A DNA stretch of 64,000 bases from Pantoea sp. alder81 (GTDB lineage: Bacteria; Pseudomonadota; Gammaproteobacteria; Enterobacterales; Enterobacteriaceae): NCBI RefSeq assembly GCF_020179835.1, contig NZ_JAIUDA010000007.1, positions 124,001 through 188,000 on the forward strand. The letters are read 5' to 3'. Position 1 is the stretch's first letter; each line of letters opens with the position of its first letter. The position numbers and the translations under genes are program-made. Shown piece by piece: positions 18,000 to 26,798 of the stretch. The notes below the pieces were generated by a model, which searched no databases, was not told the origin of the DNA, and was given only the letters and a program-made list of their open reading frames with translations.

Positions 18000-18545
18000 A
18001 TGCAGGCAATAATGGAAGAGAAGCAAGCTTTTGAAAACCGGGTGCTTGAGCGCCTGAACGCCGGTCGATCGGTGAGAAGCTTCCTGATCGCCGCCGTTGA
18101 GCTATTGGCTGAAGCGGTCAACCTGCTGGTATTGCAGGTTTTCCGCAAAGACGATTATGCCGTGAAATATGCGGTTGAACCGCTGCTGCTGGGTGATGGC
18201 CCACTGGGCGAATTGTCGGTGCGCCTGAAACTGATTTACGGTTTGGGCGTGATTAATCGTCATGAGTATGAAGATTGTGAGCTGTTGCTGGCGCTGCGTG
18301 AAGAACTCAACCACGACACCAGTGATTACCGCTTCACTGACGATGAGATTTTAGGGCCGTTTGGCGAGCTGCACTGTGTGGTGGCGTGGCCGCCTCAACC
18401 TGACTTCACCCGAGACGACGAGGCATTACGCAGCATGCTACAGCAACGCTATCTGCAGATGGTGCGCTCTACCATGGTGTTATCGCTCACCGAGCTGATA
18501 TCGCGCATCTCGCATAAGCAGGCATTTAAGAAGCCTGCCGTTTAA
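18000..18545 (+). CDS. mtlR: Mannitol operon repressor MtlR
   Basis: Repressor of the mannitol operon, 181 residues. Seen: [40 protein letters not shown] and [20 protein letters not shown], nearly the same as E. coli MtlR. The family is not a classical helix-turn-helix protein; it acts as an all-helical dimer whose mode of repression is poorly understood. Start at 18000 (MQAIMEEK) aligns with E. coli residue 19 (MQATMEQ), so the protein may be about 14-18 residues shorter at the N terminus; GTG codons upstream (e.g. near 17977) would restore that length. It begins 64 bases after mtlD. Confidence 0.93.
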   Translation: MQAIMEEKQAFENRVLERLNAGRSVRSFLIAAVELLAEAVNLLVLQVFRKDDYAVKYAVEPLLLGDGPLGELSVRLKLIYGLGVINRHEYEDCELLLALREELNHDTSDYRFTDDEILGPFGELHCVVAWPPQPDFTRDDEALRSMLQQRYLQMVRSTMVLSLTELISRISHKQAFKKPAV

Positions 18546-18633
18546 GCGTGCATGGTGTGAGAAATCCGCTCCGCTGCAAAATCGCCCCGTTTTGATGTAT
18601 CCTTTGCCTGTTTTCCTTAACGAGTTTCCCCTG

Positions 18634-18996
18634 ATGAAAGAACAAGAAAAAGCCGAGATCAAACTGCTCAGTGATCAACTGGACGCATTGAATCGCAAAG
18701 AACCCCAGCTGCTGGAATCTGGCGATGCCGAAAAACTTGGCGAGCTGCTGCGTGAAAAAGAGAAGCTGGTGCTGGAAATTGAGCGCCTGCGTGGCGTGCG
18801 TGAAGAAAAGCTCAGCAAAGAAGCACAACAGCTGCAGAAGCTGGGCTTCAGCCGTGAGATCACCAAGAAAGAGCAAGCCAACATGGGCGCATTCAAGAAA
18901 AGCGTGCGCGGCCTGGTGGTGGTGCATCCAATGACCGCACTCGGACGTGAGATGGGGCTGAAGGTGATGACCGGCTACGCAAAGCAGCCGTTCTGA
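18634..18996 (+). CDS. yibL: YibL family ribosome-associated protein (DUF2810)
   Basis: Small helical protein of 120 residues. Seen: Glu/Lys-rich coiled-coil N-terminal half (about 1-65) followed by the highly conserved [21 protein letters not shown] and [10 protein letters not shown]. coli YibL has the same size and lies in the same place after mtlR; it is reported to associate with ribosomes, function unknown. Start at 18634 matches the E. coli start MKE; the open frame has 14 extra codons upstream that are not conserved. Confidence 0.93.
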   Translation: MKEQEKAEIKLLSDQLDALNRKEPQLLESGDAEKLGELLREKEKLVLEIERLRGVREEKLSKEAQQLQKLGFSREITKKEQANMGAFKKSVRGLVVVHPMTALGREMGLKVMTGYAKQPF

Positions 18997-19003
18997 TACC
19001 CGA

Positions 19004-19990
19004 TTACGCGGCGTGTGACACGTCGCGTTCTACGTTCTCTTCCTGCACAGGTTCAATTCCTGCTGCCTGCAGCACCTGGGTGTTCAACACATCCAGCAAT
19101 GCATAGCGACGGCGATACTCCGCACGTTTCTTACTGGCGATCTCTTCCAGCGCTTTCCTTTCCATGTGCAGCGGCAATGTAAACAGTTCATCGGCCCGGG
19201 CTTCTCCGCCCAGTGACAGCCAGAACTCGCTGTAGCTGGCAAAGAATTTGTCGCCCTTACTGTGACGATAGCGCAGGCTGCGGAAAACATGCGTGGTATC
19301 CCCCACCGCAGTTATCGCTTGCACGCCACACTGCTGCGCCAGAATAAATACGGCTTCCATTAATAAACGTTTTGGGAATACGCCATGTGCGGCTTTGGTC
19401 GCATCACGGATCACGTCATTCGTAATGTGCTTACGCGGACCCTGTAAGCCACCGATTAATAGTGTGCGCTTACCCTGCTCCTGAATAATTGAAAAAGAGA
19501 GCGAGGCAATATTCATAGTTTGATAATGCAGTGTCAGGGTTATTTCACCTTCGCGGTCGAAATGTCCTGGGCAGCAATGAATGACAAATGCTTCGTCACT
19601 TTTTCCCTGCATAGCGGCAATCTGCTGCGACGTCGGGCTTAAAAGCAGCTGGCGCAGTTTGACGTTATCCAATTGATCTATCGTGACATAATGGTCAAGC
19701 AATGCCTGAGCACGCTGCGCCACGCTCAAGTCCGCGCGCAGGTAGGGACGATGCGGTTTGGCCGGCAGTAAGCCCTGCATCTTCAACAGTTGTGGCAGAA
19801 ACGGCAGTTTCGCTAACTCGTTGAGGTAATTAAATGTGGTAACGGGAAAGATTAAAGACCTTAAAGCAAATTTAAAGCGGAACATACTGCTATTCCATAA
19901 CTTATCAGGTCTGACTTTCCCGCTAATTAACGGCAAAAACAGAGATGCCGACGAATCTTTACTCGCCACAGGGGTAGTGATAGTAGACAT
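19004..19990 (-). CDS. VirK/YbjX family protein (DUF535)
   Basis: DUF535 protein of 328 residues related to VirK of Shigella/Salmonella and YbjX of E. coli. Seen: FCCPGHFDREGEITL-like block (HCCPGHFDREGEITLTL), LIGGLQGPRKHI, DATKAAHGVFPKRLLMEAVF, and the C-terminal HVFRSLRYRHSKGDKFFASYSEFW. No signal peptide or membrane segment. Family knowledge: VirK-type proteins support envelope integrity and antimicrobial-peptide resistance and are often PhoP-controlled; I see no convincing PhoP box. Convergent with yibL, only seven bases apart. The upstream gap to sodA has no other gene. Confidence 0.85.
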   Translation of the reverse strand: MSTITTPVASKDSSASLFLPLISGKVRPDKLWNSSMFRFKFALRSLIFPVTTFNYLNELAKLPFLPQLLKMQGLLPAKPHRPYLRADLSVAQRAQALLDHYVTIDQLDNVKLRQLLLSPTSQQIAAMQGKSDEAFVIHCCPGHFDREGEITLTLHYQTMNIASLSFSIIQEQGKRTLLIGGLQGPRKHITNDVIRDATKAAHGVFPKRLLMEAVFILAQQCGVQAITAVGDTTHVFRSLRYRHSKGDKFFASYSEFWLSLGGEARADELFTLPLHMERKALEEIASKKRAEYRRRYALLDVLNTQVLQAAGIEPVQEENVERDVSHAA

Positions 19991-20124
19991 AATTATTTTT
20001 CTTTCTTGTGATCAACTGCGGCTACTGTATGCCCCAAATTATCAACGACAGGTTAATAACGACCGTAACGGTATTGTCAGCAGGGGTAATATCGATGTGG
20101 TTTAAGAAGTGTTTAGATTTCGTA

Positions 20125-20156
20125 AAGAAAAAACCGGTGAAACAGGTTCACCGGTT
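20125..20156 (-). terminator. Intrinsic terminator of sodA
   Basis: Minus strand: ACCGGTGAA, loop CCTGT, TTCACCGGT followed by a T-tract (TTTTTTC). Nine-base-pair perfect stem 25 bases after the sodA stop. Confidence 0.88.
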
Positions 20157-20180
20157 GAGTGCGTTAGTTAGTGCCTGAAC

Positions 20181-20798
20181 TTACTTAGCAGCAGCGAAAC
20201 GTGCAGCCGCTTCGTCCCAGTTCACCACGTTCCAGAACGCTTTGATGTAGTCAGGACGTTTGTTCTGATACTTCAGGTAGTAAGCGTGTTCCCACACATC
20301 CAGACCAATGATTGGCTCACCGGATGCGCCAGAAATCGCTTCGCCCATCAGTGGGCTATCCTGGTTTGCGGTTGAAACCACAGCCAGCTTGTCGCCCTTT
20401 TTCACCAGCCACGCCCAGCCTGAACCGAAACGGGTAGTAGCGGCTTTCTCGAACTCAGCCTGGAATGCTTCAACGCTGCCGAAATCTTTTTCGATAGCGG
20501 CTTTCAGTTCGCCTTGCAGGCTGGTGCCCAGTTTCAGGCCTTTCCAGAAGAAGCTGTGGTTAGCGTGGCCGCCCGCGTTGTTACGCAGTGGACCTTTTTT
20601 GTCTGCTGGCAGCTGATCCAGTTTAGCGATCAGTTCTTCAACCGGCAGATTAGCGAATTCGGTACCTTCCAGCGCTGCATTCGCGTTGTTAACGTAAGCC
20701 TGGTGGTGTTTAGAGTGATGGATTTCCATCGTCTGCTTGTCGAAGTGTGGTTCCAGTGCGTCATACGCGTAAGGCAGGGATGGCAGTGAATAACTCAT
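20181..20798 (-). CDS. sodA: Manganese superoxide dismutase
   Basis: Cytoplasmic enzyme of 205 residues dismuting superoxide to peroxide and oxygen. Seen: [20 protein letters not shown], the His ligands in [10 protein letters not shown], and the signature [18 protein letters not shown] with Asp and His ligands; [10 protein letters not shown] also supports Mn-type. Start at 20798 has GAGAGGAAG upstream and matches E. coli; five in-frame codons further upstream are not conserved. Monocistronic: own promoter and terminator. Codon choice suggests strong expression. Confidence 0.97.
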   Translation of the reverse strand: MSYSLPSLPYAYDALEPHFDKQTMEIHHSKHHQAYVNNANAALEGTEFANLPVEELIAKLDQLPADKKGPLRNNAGGHANHSFFWKGLKLGTSLQGELKAAIEKDFGSVEAFQAEFEKAATTRFGSGWAWLVKKGDKLAVVSTANQDSPLMGEAISGASGEPIIGLDVWEHAYYLKYQNKRPDYIKAFWNVVNWDEAAARFAAAK

Positions 20799-20864
20799 GT
20801 TCTTCCTCTCCATTTAGTGTTTTGCAGCATCACCTTAGCAGGGTGCCGCGTAAGCAGTCGGATC

Positions 20865-20892
20865 ATTATAGTTAAAATCATGATCGGTAAAA
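20865..20892 (-). promoter_or_regulatory. Probable sodA promoter
   Basis: Minus strand TATAAT at 20870-20865 with TTTTAC 16 bases upstream (20892-20887), giving a start about 60 bases before the ATG. Further upstream AATCCTTATCATTACT (about 20925-20905) partly matches a Fur box; Fur control of sodA is known in E. coli and is inferred here. Confidence 0.55.
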
Positions 20893-20985
20893 GGGTTATC
20901 AATGCCTTAGTAATGATAAGGATTTGATGAATCTGGGAAAAGCACCGCACGCAGAGTGACATCTTATGTGTGCTGGGCGGCAGGC

Positions 20986-22011
20986 TTACATCTTGTGCGT
21001 GCTAGCACGCAGCTTAAGCTGTACCGGCAGTTCGTTGATGACGGGTGGCTCATCGCCCTTCAATGCGGAGAGTAAACGCTTGCCCGCCATGCGTCCCATT
21101 TCTTCATAGGGCAGTACAACGCTGGTCAGCGGCGGTGAGCATACCGCCGCTAGTGGGCCGCCACCGATGCTGGCAATCGCCAGCTGGCTTGGAATCGAGA
21201 TGCCAGCGGCGTGGCAAGCCATGATCGCACCACAGGCCACTTCGTCACTGGTACAGATCAGCACATCCAGTTCCGGCCAGGTGAGACGGATCTCCGCCAG
21301 CAGGCTATGTCCGGCAGCAAAGGTGGGCATTTTGGGCGAGGTCACCACGCGGTGCGGCGCCTGATTCGATGCCAGCATGCCACTATGCCAGCCATTCAGC
21401 AGTTGGCGGAAAATCGTGGTGTTGGTTTGCGTGCACAGCAAGCCGAGATGGCGATAACCGCGTTCCACCAAACTCTGCACCAGTTGGCGAATCGCTTTGG
21501 CGTAATCGACGCCGATGCTAATCCCCGCTGATTCCTGATGCACCCCGCCGATATCCATCACCGGCAGGCCCGAGTTACTCAGCATCCGATGGGCTTCGGC
21601 AGCATTATCAAAATTGAAATGCACCATGGCGGCCGGATTGTAAGAAAGCAGCATCTCAATCAACTCGCTCTCTTCCGCCGCCGAGTGATTGGCTTCCGCC
21701 AGCATCATGTTGTAACCCTGCGGACGCAGTATCTCCTGCAGCGCTTCCGACACAATCGCGCTGCCCGGCGTGGCGAACGAAGGCACCACCATGGTGATCA
21801 GCTTCGACGATGCAGACGCCAGATTGCGCGCCTGGATATTCGGCACGTAGGCCAGCTCGGTGACGGCCGCATCAATTTTGGCGCGGATTTCAGGTGAGAC
21901 TTTCTCCGGCATGCGCAACGCACGTGATGCCGTCATGGTGCTCACGCCGACCAAACGGGCAACATCGGCCAGTGTGCTTTTGCCGGTACCGCGCCGTTTT
22001 TTCTCTGCCAT
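20986..22011 (-). CDS. LacI/GalR-family regulator of the adjacent PTS operon
   Basis: Regulator of 341 residues, close to the GntR(I)/IdnR branch. Seen: LacI helix-turn-helix STLADVARLVGVSTMTASRA at about 12-31 with hinge VPNIQARNLAS, then a periplasmic-binding-like effector domain (TMVVPSFATPGSAIV, DVLICTSDEVACGAIMA, IASIGGGPL). Divergent from the EIIA-EIIB-EIIC-epimerase genes; two 14-bp palindromes of LacI type lie in the gap and are its likely operators. The effector should be the PTS sugar or its phosphate. The substitution GGG where relatives have GFGD may affect effector binding. Confidence 0.88.
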   Translation of the reverse strand: MAEKKRRGTGKSTLADVARLVGVSTMTASRALRMPEKVSPEIRAKIDAAVTELAYVPNIQARNLASASSKLITMVVPSFATPGSAIVSEALQEILRPQGYNMMLAEANHSAAEESELIEMLLSYNPAAMVHFNFDNAAEAHRMLSNSGLPVMDIGGVHQESAGISIGVDYAKAIRQLVQSLVERGYRHLGLLCTQTNTTIFRQLLNGWHSGMLASNQAPHRVVTSPKMPTFAAGHSLLAEIRLTWPELDVLICTSDEVACGAIMACHAAGISIPSQLAIASIGGGPLAAVCSPPLTSVVLPYEEMGRMAGKRLLSALKGDEPPVINELPVQLKLRASTHKM

Positions 22012-22030
22012 GCCTTCTCCTATCTCTACC

Positions 22031-22145
22031 CGTCATCATTCAAGCTGTGGCTGCGTTGGCTGCATGTGCTCACCTTAATCACCTACTGGCAAGCCCTCAG
22101 GGATTTACCCCTTTGCCGCCTTCCCCTGGCTCGAATCAGTTAGGG
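22031..22145. repeat. Degenerate ERIC-like (IRU) element
   Basis: The stretch contains TGCTCACCTTAATCACCTAC and CAAGCCCTCAGGGATTTAC, which match the two conserved arms of the enterobacterial ERIC repeat (CGCTCACCCCAGTCACTTAC and TAAGCTCCTGGGGATTCAC) in the same order and spacing, about 115 bases in all. Ends are imperfectly complementary (ATTCAAGC and GCTCGAAT). It lies just upstream of the LacI gene within a 417-base gap. Confidence 0.6.
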
Positions 22146-22303
22146 TAGCGCTCGCAAATTATTTCCGCACGCAGCTTAAAACCAAATGCGTCAACGTGCC
22201 ACGTTAATAACCACAGATTCGGGCACGCCTCACCTGCTGAGGATTTTCAGATTCTCCGAGCATGTCAGGTGCTTGCAACGATGACAAATGGCCTGCACAA
22301 AAA

Positions 22304-22350
22304 TGTTAGCGATAACACAGTTTTTAACAACATCCGTGTTAGCGCTAACT
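22304..22350. promoter_or_regulatory. Two LacI-type operators upstream of the PTS operon
   Basis: TGTTAGCGATAACA (22304-22317) and TGTTAGCGCTAACT (22337-22350), centres 33 bases apart (about three helical turns), so a dimer pair or tetramer could bind the same face. They lie about 80-125 bases before the EIIA gene and resemble GntR/IdnR-type operators. Likely target of the divergent regulator. Confidence 0.75.
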
Positions 22351-22428
22351 TTTGCGACAAACATCACAGAAAAGCGGTGAGAAAATCACCTAAAGTGCAC
22401 TCCATCGACGAATAACCAGGAATTACTG

Positions 22429-22869
22429 ATGCTCACTCAATGGCTGACACCACAACATATCCGCATCGTAGATCAGGTCAACGACTGGCAGGACGCGGTG
22501 CGTTTATCCGCTGAACCATTGCTGGCTGAAGGCGCGATAACGCCCGCCTATCTTGATGCTATCTTCACGTCGCACGCTGAGCTTGGGCCGTATTACGTAC
22601 TGGCACCGGGCCTGGCAATGCCACATGCCCGTCCAGAACAGGGTGCGCGTAAGAATGGCTTGTCGTTACTGCATGTGAAGAACGGTGTGAGCTTTAAAGC
22701 GGATGAAAACGATCCGGTTAACGTCATCATCATGCTGTGTGCATTCTCAGGCGACGATCATATCCAGATGATCACTGCGCTTGCAGAGGTATTCAGCGAC
22801 GAATCCCGCCTGCAGCAATTGCTGTCGGCTGCGACCTTGCCAGCGATTGAAGCTGTCATTTCAAATTAA
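22429..22869 (+). CDS. PTS EIIA component (ascorbate/fructose-mannitol type)
   Basis: Soluble EIIA of 146 residues, PTS_EIIA_2 fold, like UlaC/SgcA. Seen: phospho-His in LAPGLAMPHARPEQG at about residue 67, preceded by the helix region LTPQHIRIVDQVNDWQDAV. Takes phosphate from HPr and passes it to the separate EIIB that follows 18 bases later. RBS AGGA before the ATG at 22429. Substrate unknown; the linked epimerase suggests a ketohexose or pentose-type sugar. Confidence 0.88.
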   Translation: MLTQWLTPQHIRIVDQVNDWQDAVRLSAEPLLAEGAITPAYLDAIFTSHAELGPYYVLAPGLAMPHARPEQGARKNGLSLLHVKNGVSFKADENDPVNVIIMLCAFSGDDHIQMITALAEVFSDESRLQQLLSAATLPAIEAVISN

Positions 22870-22887
22870 TCACCAGAGAATCCTATT

Positions 22888-23154
22888 ATGAAAAAAGTAT
22901 TGATCGTGTGTGGCAATGGTTTAGGTAGCAGCTTCATTGTGGAAATGAACGTAAAAAAAATCATCACCGAATTAGGCAAGGAAGCGGAAGTGAGTCATAC
23001 CGATTTAACCACCGCAAAATCTGAGCAGGCTGATTTAATTATTAGCGCCAAAGACATTGCCGATCAATTATCGGGTCATAGCGCGCAGGTGTTTGGTCTG
23101 ACGAATATATTAGATAATGCCAAAATTAAAGAGATTCTGGCGGAAAATCTGTAA
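22888..23154 (+). CDS. PTS EIIB component (UlaB/SgcB type)
   Basis: Soluble EIIB of 88 residues. Seen: phospho-Cys at residue 8 in KKVLIVCGNGLGSSF, the P-loop signature of the ascorbate/galactitol-type EIIB, and SHTDLTTAKSEQADLIIS. Length matches family (about 90-100). Transfers phosphate to the sugar carried by the EIIC encoded 29 bases downstream. Confidence 0.88.
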   Translation: MKKVLIVCGNGLGSSFIVEMNVKKIITELGKEAEVSHTDLTTAKSEQADLIISAKDIADQLSGHSAQVFGLTNILDNAKIKEILAENL

Positions 23155-23183
23155 TAGCCCGATTTTACTCACATGGAGTAATT

Positions 23184-24446
23184 ATGCTGCAATTCATCAT
23201 CAAGGATGTTCTTGGAACACCCGCAATACTTGTCGGCCTCTTTTCCCTGATTGGTTTATTACTGCAAAAGAAACCGGTGTCGGATGTTATTTCCGGCACG
23301 CTGAAAACCATCATGGGTTTTGTGATTCTTATCGCCGGGGCCAACCTCATTGCGGCGACACTGACCATTTTCAGCCAGCTGTTTGAGCACTCATTCAATA
23401 TTCAGGGTGTGGTGCCGAATACCGATGCGATGGCAGCGCTGGCGCAGAAAAGCTACGGTACCGAAACCGCGATGATCATGGTGTTCGGTATGCTGGTGAA
23501 CATTCTGCTGGCGCGTATCACCCCGCTGAAGTACATCTTCCTGACCGGCCACCACACGCTGTATATGTCGGCGATGCTGGCGGTAATTCTGTCAGTCGGG
23601 GGCATACATGGCTTCTGGCTGGTGCTGATCGGTTCACTGATTCTTGGCACCATGATGGTGGTGTGCCCGGCCATTCTGCAGCCGTTCACGCGTAAAATCA
23701 CCAACTCGGACGATTTGGCCCTTGGTCACTTCGGCTCAACCGGTTATCTGCTGTCCGCGCTGGTCGGTAAAGCGGTGGGCAAAGGTAGTCCATCAACCGA
23801 AGAGCTGAAGGTCCCGAAAACCCTTAACTTCCTGCGTGACTCCTCGGTGGCGATCTCGCTGACCATGATGATTCTGTTTATCGCGCTGGTGTTAGTAGCG
23901 GGTAAAGAGTTTACCGAAAGCCAGGTGAGTGGTGGTCAGAACTTCATCGTGTTCGCCATTATTCAGTCCATCACCTTTGCGGCGGGCGTCTATATCATCC
24001 TCGCCGGTGTGCGTATGGTCATTGCCGAGATCGTGCCAGCATTTAAAGGCATCGCGGATAAGTTAGTGCCGAACGCCAAACCGGCGCTGGACTGCCCAAC
24101 CGTATTCCCGTTCGCACCGAATGCGGTGATCATCGGCTTCCTGTGCAGCTTCTCTGCCGGGTTGATCAGCATGTTCCTGTGCCCGCTGTTTGGTCTGAGC
24201 GTGATTGTTCCTGGCCTGGTGCCCCACTTCTTCTGCGGTGCCACTGCTGGCGTGTACGGCAATATCACCGGCGGACGTCGCGGCGCGGTGGTCGGCTCCT
24301 TTGTACAAGGGCTGCTGATCTCCTTCCTGCCCGCGATTCTGCTGCCGCTAATGGGCGACCTGGGCTTTGCCTCGACCACCTTCGGCGATGCGGACTTCGG
24401 CATTGTCGGCATCGTGCTCGGCCACATTATTTCGTTCTTCCATTGA
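23184..24446 (+). CDS. PTS EIIC, ascorbate-type (UlaA/SgaT family)
   Basis: Membrane permease subunit of 420 residues with about ten or more helices. Seen: GTPAILVGLFSLIGLLLQKK at the N terminus, GFVILIAGANLI, LTGHHTLYMSAML, NSDDLALGHFGSTGYLLSAL and PNAVIIGFLCSFSAG, all UlaA-like. Despite the family name many members do not transport ascorbate. RBS GGAG at 23174. Ends 7 bases before a strong hairpin that separates it from the epimerase gene. Confidence 0.88.
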   Translation: MLQFIIKDVLGTPAILVGLFSLIGLLLQKKPVSDVISGTLKTIMGFVILIAGANLIAATLTIFSQLFEHSFNIQGVVPNTDAMAALAQKSYGTETAMIMVFGMLVNILLARITPLKYIFLTGHHTLYMSAMLAVILSVGGIHGFWLVLIGSLILGTMMVVCPAILQPFTRKITNSDDLALGHFGSTGYLLSALVGKAVGKGSPSTEELKVPKTLNFLRDSSVAISLTMMILFIALVLVAGKEFTESQVSGGQNFIVFAIIQSITFAAGVYIILAGVRMVIAEIVPAFKGIADKLVPNAKPALDCPTVFPFAPNAVIIGFLCSFSAGLISMFLCPLFGLSVIVPGLVPHFFCGATAGVYGNITGGRRGAVVGSFVQGLLISFLPAILLPLMGDLGFASTTFGDADFGIVGIVLGHIISFFH

Positions 24447-24453
24447 TGTCATA

Positions 24454-24477
24454 AAACAGCGCCTGCGGGCGCTGTTT
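24454..24477 (+). terminator. Hairpin between EIIC and epimerase genes (attenuator-like)
   Basis: AAACAGCGCC, loop TGCG, GGCGCTGTTT: a perfect 10-bp stem ending in TTTATG. It could terminate part of the transcripts, reducing epimerase relative to the PTS, or protect the PTS mRNA 3' end. Confidence 0.6.
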
Positions 24478-24497
24478 ATGTAATGAGGAAATAATCC

Positions 24498-25178
24498 ATG
24501 AACGCTCAATTTTCACCGTCATTAATGTGTATGGATCTCACACGCTTTCGTGAACAGATCGAAGCGATGAATAGCACAGCGGCTTTTTATCATGTCGATA
24601 TTATGGACGGCAGCTACGTAAAAAACATTACGTTATCACCGTTCTTTATTGAGAACCTACGTAAAATCACCGATGTGCCAATTGATGTGCATTTAATGGT
24701 CAATCATCCGGAAGATATTATTCCGATGTGCATTGAAGCGGGGGCGGATATTATTAGCTTCCATCCAGAAACCGCGAATAACAAAATATTCCGCCTGCTC
24801 ACTGAGATTAAAGAGGCTGGACGTCGTTGCGGCGTGGTATTAAACCCAGCAACACCTGCCGAGAGCATTCGCGAATATGCACATCTGCTGGATAAGGTTA
24901 CGGTGATGTCGGTGGACCCAGGCTTTGCGGGGCAGAAATTTATTCCGGAAACGCTGAACAAGATTCGCCAGCTGATTGCCATGCGCGAAGAGCACGGTTA
25001 TCACTATCTGACCGAGATTGATGGTTCCTGCAATGCCCGCACCTTTAAGCAGATTGCCGCTTCTGGTGTGGATGTGTTTATCGTTGGCACTTCAGGTTTG
25101 TTCAATCTGGATGATGATGTGGCCCAGGCGTGGCAGAAGATGGAAAGCATTTTTGCCGAGGAAACGGCAGCCGCGTAA
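24498..25178 (+). CDS. D-allulose-6-phosphate / ribulose-phosphate 3-epimerase family enzyme
   Basis: TIM-barrel epimerase of 226 residues, closest in motif to AlsE. Seen: SPSLMCMDLTRF (residues 7-18), the metal-binding HVDIMDGSYVKN near 32-43, VDVHLMV-type VPIDVHLMVNHP, the catalytic Asp in VDPGFAGQKFIPE, and IDGSCNARTF followed by VFIVGTSGLFN. Interconverts a ketose-6-phosphate (allulose/fructose) or pentulose-5-phosphate at C3. As last gene of the PTS operon it probably moves the imported phosphosugar into central metabolism. AlsE-like use of SPSLMCMDL favours allulose-6-phosphate, but SgcE-like enzymes are also candidates. Confidence 0.85.
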   Translation: MNAQFSPSLMCMDLTRFREQIEAMNSTAAFYHVDIMDGSYVKNITLSPFFIENLRKITDVPIDVHLMVNHPEDIIPMCIEAGADIISFHPETANNKIFRLLTEIKEAGRRCGVVLNPATPAESIREYAHLLDKVTVMSVDPGFAGQKFIPETLNKIRQLIAMREEHGYHYLTEIDGSCNARTFKQIAASGVDVFIVGTSGLFNLDDDVAQAWQKMESIFAEETAAA

Positions 25179-25188
25179 TCCTTTCCAG

Positions 25189-25246
25189 ATGCGCATCAAT
25201 GCACACCCTACGAGAAATCTTCCGGGTCGCCAGTAATGGCGACCCG
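25189..25246. repeat. Bipartite palindromic repeat, copy A
   Basis: ATGCGCATCAATGCACACCCTACG (split into hairpin 1, here degenerate) followed by GGGTCGCC-AGTA-ATGGCGACCC hairpin (25224-25245). Same two-hairpin design as copies near 36.05-36.14 and 53.27-53.33 kb. May also help terminate the epimerase transcript. Confidence 0.65.
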
Positions 25247-25286
25247 CTTCATCTTCCTGATACTGCTTTGGGGCAACCTTAGCCTT

Positions 25287-26627
25287 TTAGCGACCCAGCT
25301 CGGTCAGCGACTTATCCAGCGCACCCACCAGCCAATCAATATCAGACTCCTGGAACGCCAACGGCGGACGCAGTTTCAGCACGTTGCCATACGGCCCGGC
25401 CACTGATGTCAGCACGCGGTGATCGCGCAACTTCTCAGTGAGATCCAGCGCCAGCGCTTTATCCGGCGTTTTGCTGGTGCGATCCTGTACCAGTTCGAAG
25501 CCGATAAACAGCCCCGCACCGCGCACATCGCCAATGCTTTCATGGCGATCCATCAGCTTCTGCAACTCGGTTAACAGCCTGGCACCCACCACGCGGCTGT
25601 GCTCCTGCAAGCCCTCTTCTTTAATTACCGTCAACACCGCCTGCGCCGCCGCCATCGCCACCGGGTTACCGCCAAAGGTGTTGAAGTAAGGGATATCGTC
25701 GCTAAACGCTGCCAGCACATCACTCTTCGCCAGCAGGCCGGAAACCGGAATGCCGTTGCCCATGGGTTTGCCAGTGGTCACCACATCCGGCACCACGCCG
25801 TGACGCGCAAAGCCCCAGAACGCATCGCCGGTACGGCCAAAACCAGGCTGCACTTCATCAGCGATGAAGATACCGCCGTTGGCGTGCACCACATCTACCG
25901 CTTTCTGCAGGAAACCGCGTGGATTCGGCAAAACACCGTCTGAAGAGAAGATTGAATCTGCGAGGAAGCCAGCAAACTTGATGCCGTGCGCTTTCATGTC
26001 ATCAATTTGTTTCTGGATTTCGTTGGCAAACCATTCGCCGAGATCCGGTGCATTGACGCGATAAGCATCGGGCGGTGAAACCAAACGCGTAGTGGCGGCC
26101 AACGGCTGACCGCTGCCCAGTGCCGGAGAGACGCCGGACGTCAGATCGCTGGTGCCGTGATAGGCCTCCTGCGACACAATAATCCCGGTACCGCCGCTAT
26201 AGGCACGCGCGACGCGGATTGCCAAATCGTTAGCCTCTGAGCCGGTGCACATATACATGGCACGATCGATAGCATCGGGCGTGGTTGCCAGCAACTCTTC
26301 GGTGTAATCAAGAATACGTTCGTGCAAATAACGGGTATGGGTATTCAGCATCTTCATCTGCTGGTTTACCGCTTCAACCACGGCCGGATGGCAGTGACCA
26401 ATGCTGGCCACGTTGTTGTACACGTCGAGATATTTGTTGCCTGCGGCATCCCACAAGTATTGCCCTTCACCGCGCACCAGATGCACCGGCTTACGATAAA
26501 ACAGGCGATATGACTCGCCCAACACTTTGCTGCGCTTGTCTGTTAGCTGGCGGGTTGCCGCATCCAGACCGTCGGCGTGCTCAGCACGAAAACTGTTGGT
26601 GTCCATGATGGTGGAACGTGTAGCCAT
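25287..26627 (-). CDS. Class III PLP-dependent aminotransferase / phospho-lyase
   Basis: PLP enzyme of 446 residues in aminotransferase class III. Seen: LWDAAGNKYLDVYNNVASIGHCHP, GSEANDLAIRVARAYSG, the PLP Asp region GIFIADEVQPGFGRTG and PLP Lys in VVTTGKPMGNG. (All motifs are quoted in part.) VYNNV and HTRYLHE are typical of the AGXT2L branch, which includes phosphoethanolamine and phosphohydroxylysine phospho-lyases; ordinary aminotransferase activity on a beta-alanine-like substrate is the alternative. Start at 26627 follows GGGAG; eleven further codons are open upstream. Divergent from a DeoR regulator, implying control by a phosphorylated intermediate, which would suit a phospho-lyase. 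Confidence 0.85.
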   Translation of the reverse strand: MATRSTIMDTNSFRAEHADGLDAATRQLTDKRSKVLGESYRLFYRKPVHLVRGEGQYLWDAAGNKYLDVYNNVASIGHCHPAVVEAVNQQMKMLNTHTRYLHERILDYTEELLATTPDAIDRAMYMCTGSEANDLAIRVARAYSGGTGIIVSQEAYHGTSDLTSGVSPALGSGQPLAATTRLVSPPDAYRVNAPDLGEWFANEIQKQIDDMKAHGIKFAGFLADSIFSSDGVLPNPRGFLQKAVDVVHANGGIFIADEVQPGFGRTGDAFWGFARHGVVPDVVTTGKPMGNGIPVSGLLAKSDVLAAFSDDIPYFNTFGGNPVAMAAAQAVLTVIKEEGLQEHSRVVGARLLTELQKLMDRHESIGDVRGAGLFIGFELVQDRTSKTPDKALALDLTEKLRDHRVLTSVAGPYGNVLKLRPPLAFQESDIDWLVGALDKSLTELGR

Positions 26628-26700
26628 GGTAACTCCCGTTGCGAAGGTGAAGGGGTGCATGATGTGTGACCGTTGTCACTATCATGCCTGCTTTAACAAC

Positions 26701-26736
26701 AAATGCAACCAAATACACAAATACAACCAAATACAC
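26701..26736. promoter_or_regulatory. Tandem 18-bp direct repeats, probable DeoR operator
   Basis: AAATGCAACCAAATACAC followed directly by AAATACAACCAAATACAC, one mismatch. DeoR/GlpR-type regulators commonly bind direct repeats. Located in the 171-base gap between the divergent aminotransferase and DeoR genes. Confidence 0.7.
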
Positions 26737-26798
26737 ATGACGCCGTGATGACACTCAGGTAAGCTTAGGCCCAGATTATTACGCTACAGGGAAAAGTC

